Assembly: GCA_964637695.1 (NCBI GenBank)
Contig: CAZWVF010000068.1
Span: forward strand, 1 to 12,014
Source: JAGLTZ01 sp964637695
GTDB lineage: Bacteria; Blakebacterota; Blakebacteria; Blakebacterales; Blakebacteraceae
Length of the DNA stretch: 12,014 nucleotides
Reading direction: 5' to 3'
Below are positions 6,007 to 12,014 of this stretch, piece by piece. The notes below the pieces were generated by a model, which made no database searches, was not told where the DNA came from, and worked only from the letters and a program-made list of their open reading frames with translations. Positions within the stretch are counted from its first letter, which is position 1. Every line of letters begins with the position of its first letter. A program made the position numbers and the translations under genes.

Positions 6007-7050
6007 ATGCTGTATTTTGATCTTGAGAAACTGACAACAATATCGATCCCTGTCAGCATTGGCTGGCTGTTAGGTTCATGCATGGAAGCACGGGGTAAGC
6101 AGGACCTCTGGATCAGCCGGAAACCTGAGGTTATTGAGGTACTCCGGGAACAGGCGATAATCCAGAGTGCTGAATCCTCGAACCGTATAGAAGGAATTAC
6201 GGTCGCACCTGAGCGTCTCCGACCGGTGATGCAGGGTAAGGTTAGACCACAAAACCGATCTGAAGAGGAGCTGCTCGGCTACAGAAGAGCGCTGAACTGG
6301 ATCTTTGCTCGTCGCAGAGCTGTTGAAATCACCCCAGCCGTCATACAGAAACTCCACTCCTTTTCCCAAAGTGCCACGACCAGCGATGCTGGTGAATGGA
6401 AGAGTAAAGACAATAAAATAATAGAGATTCTGCCAAATGGAGAAAGAAGAGTCCGGTTCATTCCTGTATCAGCCCGGGAGACTCCCGGCGCGATGAAAAC
6501 TCTATGCAGAAACTACCGAACAATTAGTGATGAAGAACTGTTACCACCTCTCTTGAATATCTCCACCTTCATCTTTGATTTGCTCTGTATCCACCCTTTC
6601 CGTGATGGGAATGGTCGGGTATCCCGACTTGCTACGACCCTGCTGCTGGAATCTCACGGCTTCATCGTTTCACGATTCATCAGCCTCGAGCGCCTGGTTG
6701 AAGAGACACAGGATGATTACTACGAGGTTCTATCACGGTGTTCTGACGGCTGGCTTGAAGGCACGAATGAAATCGTACCCTGGTGGAATTACCTCCTCAG
6801 CATTATTCGTCGTGCATATCAGGAATTCGAGCAGAAGATCGAATCAATGGAAGCCCGTCCAGCCAAGAGTGATCTCATAAGGCAAACAGTACTGGAGATG
6901 GTGGAGGAATTCACACTGGCCGACCTCGTAGCCCTGCTGCCATCTGTCAGCCCTCAACTGATCAAGAAGGTGCTCGCAAATCTGAAAGAGACTGGACAGG
7001 TAAGTCTGCAAGGTCGAGGAAGGGGTGCCCGCTGGAAAGTCCTACGATAA
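6007..7050 (+). CDS. Fic family protein with N-terminal inhibitory motif and C-terminal winged helix
   Basis: The 347-residue protein has three parts. The N-terminal helical region carries SNRIEG (58-63), matching the (S/T)xxxE(G/N) inhibitory motif that places an arginine-binding glutamate (Glu62) in the ATP pocket of class II Fic proteins. The central Fic domain has the catalytic loop HPFRDGNGR (196-204) with the general-base histidine and the metal-binding aspartate. The C-terminus (about 288-347) is a winged helix ending GRGRGARWKV. The family transfers AMP from ATP to hydroxyl side chains of target proteins and is expected to be self-inhibited here. The target is unknown. A scarred paralogue of the same unit lies upstream at 3701. 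It follows hipT in the same direction but has its own promoter. It appears intact. Confidence 0.93.
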   Translation: MLYFDLEKLTTISIPVSIGWLLGSCMEARGKQDLWISRKPEVIEVLREQAIIQSAESSNRIEGITVAPERLRPVMQGKVRPQNRSEEELLGYRRALNWIFARRRAVEITPAVIQKLHSFSQSATTSDAGEWKSKDNKIIEILPNGERRVRFIPVSARETPGAMKTLCRNYRTISDEELLPPLLNISTFIFDLLCIHPFRDGNGRVSRLATTLLLESHGFIVSRFISLERLVEETQDDYYEVLSRCSDGWLEGTNEIVPWWNYLLSIIRRAYQEFEQKIESMEARPAKSDLIRQTVLEMVEEFTLADLVALLPSVSPQLIKKVLANLKETGQVSLQGRGRGARWKVLR

Positions 7051-7097
7051 TCAAATTGAACTATCGATGTGGAGTACTTTGGTCTCAGGAACCAATG
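7016..7097 (+). repeat. 3' repeat of the Fic unit, matching the scar
   Basis: The last Fic codons and 3' flank, up to AACCAATGC, recur at 3767-3849. Shared tracts include GGGTGCCCGCTGGAAAGTCC and CAAATTGAACTATCGATGTG. The AACCAATGC end also begins the dispersed repeat at 10996. Confidence 0.85.
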
Positions 7098-7133
7098 CTC
7101 TCGACTGATCTTTTATTAGACACAATCTAGTCA

Positions 7134-7217
7134 CACCCATAAATTTATCCATTTTCACCCATATATCTTGACTCTATCCCCTATTTACGTATATTTATGG
7201 ATAAATTAATGGAGGAG
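7134..7217 (+). promoter_or_regulatory. Promoter with flanking inverted repeat, before second Fic gene
   Basis: AATTTATCCAT (7142-7152) and ATGGATAAATT (7197-7207) are exact 11-base inverted copies that bracket a promoter, TTGACT (7168-7173), 16 bases, TATATT (7190-7195). A CACCCATA pair (7134-7141, 7156-7163) is also present. The strong ribosome site GGAGGAG (7211-7217) follows at once, leaving a very short leader. The arrangement suggests looping or bivalent repression, possibly by the Fic protein's own winged helix. Confidence 0.65.
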
Positions 7218-7219
7218 AT

Positions 7220-8266
7220 ATGAATCCGTTTCAGAATTTCACCATAACTGAGCGTTTGCTACAGGATATTGCCAGAATCGACGAATTCAAGGGTCGTTGG
7301 GCAATCTTGGGCAATCTGGCTCCAGAACGTCTTTCAGCGCTTCGACGGATAGCAACGATAGAGTCCGTGGGTTCCTCTACGCGCATCGAGGGAGCGAAGC
7401 TCACAAACGACGAAGTGGAGAAGCTTCTATCGGGTATCGAGATAAGATCATTCCAGTCACGGGACGAACAGGAAGTAGCTGGTTATGCCGAGCTGATGGA
7501 GCTCATTTTCGAGTCCTGTTCTGATATTAATCTAACTGAGAACCACATCCGTCAACTCCACGGGATACTGCTCAATTATTCTGAAAAGGATGAGCGTCAC
7601 AGGGGCCACTATAAAAAGCTCCCAAACAGTGTTGAAGCATTCGACGAGGAGGGAAATAGCATCGGTGTGATATTCGAGACTGCGACACCATTCGACACAC
7701 CGCGACTCATGAAGGAACTCGTCGACTGGACCCATACCGCCCTTGAAACCGGTGATCATCACCCTCTGCTTGTTATCGGTGTATTCACAATCCGTTTCCT
7801 CGTAATTCATCCCTTCCAAGATGGCAATGGAAGGCTATCCCGCGCCCTCACGACGCTTCTTTTACTCCGAGCCGGATACGAATATGTGCCTTACTGTTCA
7901 CTGGAAAGAATCGTTGAGGACAAAAAAGACGATTACTACATCGCCTTGCGAAAAGGACAGACAACCCTTTACGGCGATGAATCTCAACTCATCGATTGGA
8001 TCACATTTTTTATCGGTTGCTTCGTGCACCAGATTGAAACTCTCAGTCACAAAATTGAACAAGAGCGGATAATGGCGCCTCTCCCACCTTTGTCTGAAAA
8101 GATACTTGGTATCGTTCGCGAGCACGGTCGTGTAACAGTACGAGAGGCAGTGGCTCTGACCGGTGCAAATCGCAACACAATCAAAGATCACCTTCAGAAT
8201 CTGGTAGCATCGGGATATCTAGCTTCACGCGGTCGTGGACGGGGGACCTGGTACGAGAAAATATAA
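7220..8266 (+). CDS. Second Fic family protein, class II, with winged helix
   Basis: The 348-residue protein is diverged from its neighbour at 6007 but shares the same architecture. The inhibitory motif is STRIEG (53-58), with Glu57 the likely blocker. The catalytic loop is HPFQDGNGR (197-205), and the C-terminal winged helix (about 290-348) ends SRGRGRGTWYEKI. The loop keeps His197, Asp201 and Arg205, so AMP transfer or reversal is possible in principle. The N-terminal FKGRW and ALRRIATIESV segments match Fic proteins of the kind that stand alone without a paired antitoxin. The start has an excellent GGAGGAG site. Its stop codon falls at the broken end of an antisense gene, which suggests that this Fic unit replaced or displaced that gene's 3' half. 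Confidence 0.93.
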   Translation: MNPFQNFTITERLLQDIARIDEFKGRWAILGNLAPERLSALRRIATIESVGSSTRIEGAKLTNDEVEKLLSGIEIRSFQSRDEQEVAGYAELMELIFESCSDINLTENHIRQLHGILLNYSEKDERHRGHYKKLPNSVEAFDEEGNSIGVIFETATPFDTPRLMKELVDWTHTALETGDHHPLLVIGVFTIRFLVIHPFQDGNGRLSRALTTLLLLRAGYEYVPYCSLERIVEDKKDDYYIALRKGQTTLYGDESQLIDWITFFIGCFVHQIETLSHKIEQERIMAPLPPLSEKILGIVREHGRVTVREAVALTGANRNTIKDHLQNLVASGYLASRGRGRGTWYEKI

Positions 8267-8633
8267 ATACAATGCGCATATTCCCTGCCAGGTCCACAAA
8301 TCCAAGTCCGGGTTCAGAGCATATCTGCCTGCTTACGGGTCCGAGGTATGGTGCTGCAATGATCCCAATGCGTTGTTTTTGATCAGACATGTACGCTGCC
8401 AACTGTTGAACTGCCGCTCGGACGTATCGCGGCTCTCCGTTGTTCTTCCACTCCACCAGAATCAGCCACTTCGATTTGCGAGTTCTGATACAAAACTCGA
8501 GATCAGCCCTCTTGCCTGGAAGGACAGATCCTATTCCTTCTGGACCAGAGACTTCCAGGAGTTCCAGAGAAGGAACGAGTTGAAGGGCTTCGATCGATGT
8601 GTCCTTCATAGTGATCAAACGTTCACGTTCCAT
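8267..8633 (-). pseudogene. Truncated REase-fold/winged-helix family gene
   Basis: The minus-strand frame opens at ATG 8633 and resembles the N-terminal domain of a widespread but poorly characterised family of roughly 300-400 residues, with a nuclease-like domain followed by a winged helix. The motif ADLEF...ILVEWKNNGEPRYVRAAVQQL fits a PD-(D/E)XK pattern (D, then E-x-K). AAPYLGPVSRQIC and GFVDLAGNMRI are the typical following blocks. At about 8269 the homology stops and the frame continues only as antisense of the Fic C-terminus, to a stop near 8181. The C-terminal half is missing, so I treat it as a 3'-truncated pseudogene. Its promoter palindromes at 8657-8691 persist. The family assignment is from memory of similar sequences, not a search. 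Confidence 0.6.
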
Positions 8634-8656
8634 CGCTTTTTCATTCCATTAGTGGT

Positions 8657-8691
8657 TTTCACCGTACGGTGAAAGCATTCACTTTAGTGAA
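8657..8691. promoter_or_regulatory. Double TTTCAC/GTGAAA palindrome, operator of the truncated gene
   Basis: TTTCACCGTACGGTGAAA (8657-8674) is a perfect 18-base palindrome. TTCACTTTAGTGAA (8678-8691) is a second one with the same half-site, centred 19 bases away. They lie 24 bases upstream of the truncated minus-strand gene. Same-type palindromes commonly precede winged-helix TA and DUF4143-type genes, so autoregulation by the lost domain is likely. The rest of 8692-8937 shows only a dispersed repeat copy and no convincing gene. Confidence 0.7.
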
Positions 8692-8773
8692 ACTATCACA
8701 TGTCTACGCGAAGCGGTGTGGTGAGGATCATTTCGGCCTTCGAGACCAGGACTTACACATCTCAATTAAAGCT

Positions 8774-8826
8774 GCGGATGTGCAATCTGTGCAACAATGC
8801 TATTCGACATTGGACAGTAACCGATG
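8774..8826. repeat. Dispersed two-hairpin intergenic repeat, copy 3
   Basis: Module B (GCGGATGTGCAATCTGT, 8774-8790) is followed by TATTCGACATTGG and the closing CCGATG (8808-8826), a CATTGG/CCGATG stem that pairs with one G-U. The order and linker match the copy at 3862-3903. Confidence 0.5.
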
Positions 8827-8945
8827 CGCTTATCACGTTGAGGCTGCAATACAGGCAGCCGGCCCCCCTTCCCTGCTTCCATGGACGTGATGTAGAACCT
8901 ATTATGGCTGAGAACGCTTAGTCATAAACAATTCAGATTGGTGAA

Positions 8946-9032
8946 GGGCGGAATAACGCGATCTCACGCGGGTTCGTACGCATTGAGGGTCCGCCCCGGT
9001 GGCGGGAATACGCGAGGCTCTCCTATTCCGCC
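8946..9032. repeat. GGCGGAATA direct and inverted repeats
   Basis: GGCGGAATAACGCG (from 8947) recurs as GGCGGGAATACGCG (from 9001), and TATTCCGCC (9024-9032) is the inverse. The second and third form a bulged 9-base stem with a 13-base loop just before the DUF6880-like fragment. Possibly the footprint of an old insertion; no gene is seen here. Confidence 0.35.
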
Positions 9033-9039
9033 TGTGAAC

Positions 9040-9494
9040 GCCCCTGATCCGATGGCCGAAAGGCATGAAGCTGTAAACAAATTCGGAGTAAGAGCCCTTG
9101 CCGCCATGGGACGCACCGATGAGGCCATCGCCTGTGCCGAGGACTCCCGGGGGCTCAATCAGCCCGACGGCCTTATCTCAGCTGAGTGCGAAAAGATCCT
9201 CCTGGATGCGGGGCGCTCGGAGGAGGCGTACAGACGATATGGCCTGCAGGCCAGCTGGGCCCACACATACCTGGCATGTTGGCGCTTCGTTGGCTTCTGG
9301 AGGGGTACGGTTATGAGATCAGGCAGCTTGATGTATGGGCGGCCTACCACGCCACCATGGACGCAGCCGCCGAATTGGATGCCACTGAAGAGAACCGCGC
9401 GCGAATCCGACGTATGCTGCAGACATTCGCTTTACCCCACTCCGAAATCACCCGGATCATCGAGACTGAGCTACAGGGGGATGAGGAGGATTAG
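9040..9494 (+). pseudogene. DUF6880-like protein remnant with internal deletion and frame change
   Basis: One frame reads APDPMAERHEAVNKFGVRAL, then AAMGRTDEAIACAEDSRG, then EEAYRRYGLQASWAHTYLA, which resembles the helical-repeat middle of DUF6880/SWIM-associated proteins. Near 9270-9285 the coding sense moves to another frame, where ALRWLLEGYGYEIRQLDVWA and AYHATMDAAAELDATEENRARIRRM match the C-terminus of the same family. The part normally between these blocks, roughly a hundred or more residues, is missing, as is the N-terminus. I infer a 5'-truncated, internally deleted and frameshifted pseudogene ending at the stop at 9492-9494. The function of the intact family is not established. The fragment is GC-richer than the hip and Fic genes, so it may be older resident sequence. 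Confidence 0.6.
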
Positions 9495-9574
9495 GGTTAG
9501 GCGTTGAATTTCTTAGAGCTGTACAAGCTGCACTCTCATCAATCGAAAGATTTCCTGAAGGCTACCCTCTATGA
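9488..9574 (+). pseudogene. ParE/RelE-like toxin remnant
   Basis: In the frame starting at 9506 the sequence reads EFLRAVQAALSSIERFPEGYP and then a stop at 9572-9574. This matches the central helix-turn region of ParE-family toxins, where a FLxxVxxALxxIxxFPExYP pattern is typical. Nothing before or after continues the family, and no antitoxin is visible. It is a short relic only. Confidence 0.5.
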
Positions 9575-9624
9575 GGAGAAGCAGCATGTAAACAACATGG
9601 TCCAGAACCATGAATGAACCGTAC

Positions 9625-10779
9625 TCACACTGAGCTGTCTTGAAGGTACTGAAGGAAGGTCTCCAGATTACAGGATATCCGCCGCTCGTCCCCGCTCGAT
9701 CGGGCTGTCTGAGAGACTAGGAATCGGCGTGTTGCGCCGATCATATCTGCAGTTCCGTCCAGCCGTGTCATGTCCTGTAGCGTGGGTGCCGAGGACAGTT
9801 TTACCTCTACCGCCCACTGTTCATCTCCGAAATCCAGTACCAGGTCGATTTCCCGGCCGTCGCTGGTCCTGAAGTGGTACGCACTGAAGGCTTGTCCGCG
9901 GGCGGCCAGCTCGCCCAGCGCCTGTTCGATCACAAAGCCTGCCCAACTCGCACCTACCCAGGGTTGGGCGAGTAGAGCATCGTGGTCAGGCACGTTCATC
10001 AGGGCATGCAGGAGACCGCTGTCCCGCCAGTAGATCTTTGGACTTTTAACCAGACGCTTCCTGATGTTGGTCAGGTAGGCAGGCAGTCGTCGGATGAGAA
10101 AGGCCCCGGCAAGGTAGTCGAGGTAGCTGTTGACAGTGTGGTATGAGATCCCCAGGCTTCTGCCTACATCAGAGGCATTCCACACCTGTCCCTGAAGGGC
10201 GGCCAACATACGGAGAAGCCGTCCCGTCGTCTGGGGCTTGGCTGGCAAACCCCAGACAGGCAGATCACGCTGACTCAGCAGTGTCAGGTAGTCGAGTTGC
10301 CACCGGGGATACCTGGTAGGTTTCAGCACGCCGCCGTCGGGATACCCCCCGTACATCCACCTCCGTTCACGAGCTGCCTTTTGCTCCAGTTCAGTCACCA
10401 GGAAAGGGGTCAATTCGATCAACGACAGGCGACCGGTCAGCGACTCAGAGACTTGTGTCATCAGTGAGGGGGAGACCGAACCCAGCAACAGGAAACGTCC
10501 CATCCGCCGGCGGTCGTCGTCGATGGTCCCCCGGAGGCGGGGAAAGACGTCGGGCCAGGATTGCGCTTCGTCCAGGATGATGAGTCGATCTCCGGTGACA
10601 AGGCCGTCCCATTCGAGATCCAGGCGTAGACGCTCCGATTCCTGTTCCAGGTCGAAGTAAACACCTCCCATCACCCCGGCCAGCGTGGTCTTTCCGCACT
10701 GCCGGGGTCCAATGAGGGCAACGGCTGGATATGCTTTCAGCCGATCCTGTACTTCTTTTTGAACCAATCGATCAATCAT
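9625..10779 (-). CDS. AAA_14/DUF4143 ATP-binding protein
   Basis: The 384-residue protein has the standard two-domain build. The N-terminal AAA domain has Walker A GPRQCGKTT (about 24-32), Walker B LIILDEAQ (66-73) and a LLLGS sensor strand. A helix-turn-helix-like linker (VWNASDVGRSLGISYHTVNS) and the DUF4143 domain follow. The C-terminus contains GREIDLVLDF and WAVEVKLS, a PD-(D/E)XK-like pattern with Asp312, Glu325 and Lys327. All key residues are present. The family is very common and its role is unresolved; it is often found near TA genes. A TTG at 10788 is open, but I prefer ATG 10779 because the palindrome at 10785-10812 would otherwise overlap the coding region. There is no clear ribosome binding site. 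It appears intact and GC-rich. Confidence 0.92.
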   Translation of the reverse strand: MIDRLVQKEVQDRLKAYPAVALIGPRQCGKTTLAGVMGGVYFDLEQESERLRLDLEWDGLVTGDRLIILDEAQSWPDVFPRLRGTIDDDRRRMGRFLLLGSVSPSLMTQVSESLTGRLSLIELTPFLVTELEQKAARERRWMYGGYPDGGVLKPTRYPRWQLDYLTLLSQRDLPVWGLPAKPQTTGRLLRMLAALQGQVWNASDVGRSLGISYHTVNSYLDYLAGAFLIRRLPAYLTNIRKRLVKSPKIYWRDSGLLHALMNVPDHDALLAQPWVGASWAGFVIEQALGELAARGQAFSAYHFRTSDGREIDLVLDFGDEQWAVEVKLSSAPTLQDMTRLDGTADMIGATRRFLVSQTARSSGDERRISCNLETFLQYLQDSSV

Positions 10780-10784
10780 GAACT

Positions 10785-10812
10785 GCAATATAGAATCATG
10801 TTTCTATTTTGC
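10785..10812. promoter_or_regulatory. Palindrome before the DUF4143 gene
   Basis: GCAATATAGAA and TTCTATTTTGC match as inverted arms at 10 of 11 positions around TCATGT. The palindrome ends six bases before the preferred ATG. Its position suggests an operator or a leader hairpin controlling the DUF4143 gene. Confidence 0.55.
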
Positions 10813-10902
10813 AAGACCATATTCCTGCCTTAAGCCTTTGACCATCCGTTCGGGTACGCGCTTACGAAGAAGGGTTCCTCCGAGTGAGTTCTCTTCTCTC
10901 AT
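10804..10902 (-). other. Short minus-strand reading frame of unknown meaning
   Basis: ATG 10902 opens a 32-codon frame reading MREENSLGGTLLRKRVPERM and ending EYGLAK. It has a plausible charged composition but no family match I recognise and no ribosome binding site. Immediately upstream another frame ends TDRFLNDIRRT-stop. It could be the tail of a lost gene or chance. The rest of 10903-10982 shows nothing. Confidence 0.15.
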
Positions 10903-10982
10903 GGTTTAGGTTCTGCGGATATCGTTCAGAAACCGGTCGGTTTATGAACATGGCTAAATCAGATGAAAAGCGCCTTCACAAA

Positions 10983-11078
10983 CATTGGATTCTATAACCA
11001 ATGCTCGTAAAAACCGCGGACTTGCAGTCCGCAATACATCGGTTCCCGCATCCGATTCATTGGACTGGTTACCCAATG
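10983..11078. repeat. Dispersed two-hairpin repeat, best copy (A-B-A)
   Basis: CATTGG-9 bases-CCAATG (10983-11003) is followed by the perfect hairpin GCGGACT-TGC-AGTCCGC (11016-11032) and then a second CATTGG-9 bases-CCAATG (11058-11078). The two A hairpins share stem and loop length though the loops differ. This is the most complete copy of the family seen at 3634, 3841, 7089 and 8774. It sits between the DUF4143 gene and the HEPN gene's 3' end. Confidence 0.65.
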
Positions 11079-11098
11079 ACCTGAAATACAGATCTTTA

Positions 11099-11509
11099 TC
11101 AAAGGAATCCTTCTGCCCATTCGGTAAATCGTGAAACAAGTGCGGTGTATTTTCTAGCCTCATCGATGGTTGCCACTCGGAAGTCATAGTGGATGCGGCC
11201 TTTCTGACCAATCAGGCACTGCAGGCGATCCAGTTGTCCTTTATCAGCACGCTCACCCATTGCCTGTTTCAAGGTCTTAGGAAGAGTTGCATGATCCTTG
11301 GCATTCTGAATTCCACCCAGTCGTATCGACAGAGCATCAGCATATGCTATCAGTGCCAGCACGGCATTCGACATAATCGGATTACCGCTTTGTCCCTCTT
11401 GTGCCATATCAAGCGATTCTATCGCTGCGCGGAGAAATTCTCTACCATTAGCATATCGACCTTTCCATAAACTCCGATCTACCTTCCTCCAATTCCCTCC
11501 TTTAACCAT
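11099..11509 (-). CDS. HEPN-domain protein, toxin partner of the MNT gene
   Basis: The all-helical protein is 136 residues: KGRYANGREFLRAAIESLDM (first helix), NPIMSNAVLALIAYADALSI (second), then DHATLPKTLKQAM and LDRLQCLIGQKGRIHYDFR, then EARKYTALVSRFTEWAEGFL. The order and length fit HEPN proteins encoded next to MNT nucleotidyltransferases. The canonical RNase motif R-x(4-6)-H is not clear. The histidine in RIHYDF has no arginine five to seven positions earlier, so catalysis may be altered or use other residues. The longer frame starting at 11623 reads through the upstream gene. I choose ATG 11509, which overlaps the MNT stop by eight bases and begins MVKGGNWRKV. In described HEPN-MNT pairs the nucleotidyltransferase modifies the HEPN toxin to silence it; that is inference here. 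Confidence 0.75.
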   Translation of the reverse strand: MVKGGNWRKVDRSLWKGRYANGREFLRAAIESLDMAQEGQSGNPIMSNAVLALIAYADALSIRLGGIQNAKDHATLPKTLKQAMGERADKGQLDRLQCLIGQKGRIHYDFRVATIDEARKYTALVSRFTEWAEGFL

Positions 11510-12014
11510 TCTCGATCTCCATTGGAGTGGATCCAAAGAGCGTAATGGCCTCCTCCTTAAGAGATGTCCACCTGTCAGGCTGTCTTTTGATAAGTTCTTT
11601 GATATCGCCCGCTGAAAGAACAACTACTGACGGAAAGATTGACCATTCCGACGTGAAAATAAGCATATCCTGAAAGGATTCGGCTAAATCCTGAATTGAA
11701 TCTCCACTCTCAATAACCAGCATGAAATCAACATCACTTTTCGCTGAGTCATCTCTGCGAGCAACACTTCCATAAAGCCAGACTGCAATAAGTTGAGGAG
11801 AGCAATCAGTCGCAAACTCGCGCACTTTCTGCAGCACGATATTCACCCTCTCCTTCTCAACCAGGAACAAGTTCTGCAAGCCCTCATTCAGAATATTCGC
11901 TTTATTCAGCCGATAGAGAACCGACCGCCCAGAACCAAGCATCTCCACAACACCTGATTCTAGCAGCCGACCCATGGCTTGCTGCGTTCCTGGATAGGAA
12001 AGACCGGTTCGATC
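11502..12014 (-). CDS. Winged-helix plus MNT nucleotidyltransferase (5' partial)
   Basis: The frame stays open to the right edge, so the true start is outside; 170 residues are visible. An ATG at 11975 is internal: the preceding codons read RTGLSYPGTQQA and continue into MGRLLESGVVEMLGSGRSVL, a winged-helix segment. The nucleotidyltransferase core WLYGSVARRDDSAKSDVDFM has the GSxAR turn and the paired aspartates (DVD), and a later strand SVVVLSAGDI fits the minimal fold. The fold and the overlap with the HEPN gene point to an antitoxin that adds nucleotides to its partner. The fused winged helix suggests it also represses its operon. The stop is TAA at 11502-11504. Confidence 0.88.
   Translation of the reverse strand, partial: DRTGLSYPGTQQAMGRLLESGVVEMLGSGRSVLYRLNKANILNEGLQNLFLVEKERVNIVLQKVREFATDCSPQLIAVWLYGSVARRDDSAKSDVDFMLVIESGDSIQDLAESFQDMLIFTSEWSIFPSVVVLSAGDIKELIKRQPDRWTSLKEEAITLFGSTPMEIENG

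Noticed and set aside
8669..8921. Two overlapping plus-strand frames of 73 codons
   Set aside because: They start in or next to the operator palindrome, run through a dispersed repeat, and have no recognisable features.
3634..11078. The GCGGAT repeats as a CRISPR array
   Set aside because: The copies are kilobases apart and degenerate, not regularly spaced, and no cas gene is present.

Overview
The window is bacterial. Two housekeeping-type metabolic genes lie at the left edge, and the rest is an accessory island. The leftmost 2.5 kb is GC-richer and codes tightly: the end of a class I/II PLP aminotransferase converges on a secreted or lipid-anchored M20 (AbgB-like) amidohydrolase. From about 2.6 kb to the right edge, almost every recognisable gene belongs to a toxin-antitoxin, Fic, PIN/NYN, HEPN-MNT or DUF4143 family, and several are broken. 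I cannot fix the taxon from sequence alone. The gene style would fit an environmental Gram-negative such as a Gemmatimonadota or FCB-group metagenomic genome, but this is a guess.

Layout. 2-922 (+) is the aminotransferase, partial at its 5' end. 943-2433 (-) is the M20 amidohydrolase. 2622-3058 (-) is a frameshifted, N-truncated Fic pseudogene. 3060-3575 (-) is a YacP/Rae1-like NYN nuclease. 3701-3842 is a scar: the promoter region and start codon of a second Fic gene fused directly to the last codons and 3' flank of the same gene. 3843-4107 is an AT-rich regulatory stretch with several GCTATAGC-type palindromes. 4104-4289 is a GC-rich palindromic MITE that appears to have inserted into one more copy of that palindrome. 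4331-5857 is a three-gene hipB-hipS-hipT operon, a HipA kinase split into two proteins. 6007-7050 and 7220-8266 are two intact class II Fic genes. The 3' end of the second abuts a truncated antisense gene (8267-8633) resembling REase-fold/winged-helix proteins, which still has its double TTTCAC/GTGAAA operator. 9040-9494 is an internally deleted DUF6880-like pseudogene, followed by a 22-residue ParE-like remnant. 9625-10779 (-) is a DUF4143 AAA ATPase with an upstream palindrome. 11099-12014 (-) is a HEPN/MNT pair, with the nucleotidyltransferase running off the right edge.

How it works together. The best candidate for a functional system is hipBST. HipB would bind DNA, HipS is the split N-terminal subdomain that acts as antitoxin in the described E. 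coli system, and HipT is the Ser/Thr kinase toxin. The two Fic proteins carry both the catalytic HPFxDGNGR motif and an N-terminal inhibitory SxxxEG motif, so each is likely self-inhibited and needs no separate antitoxin. Each has a C-terminal winged helix and sits behind operator-like repeats, suggesting autoregulation. HEPN-MNT is a third, independent TA-type pair.

The most unusual signals are structural: four Fic loci in different states of decay within 5.7 kb, the promoter-to-tail Fic scar, the MITE inside an operator-like palindrome upstream of hipBST, and a dispersed two-hairpin intergenic repeat family that recurs between the modules.
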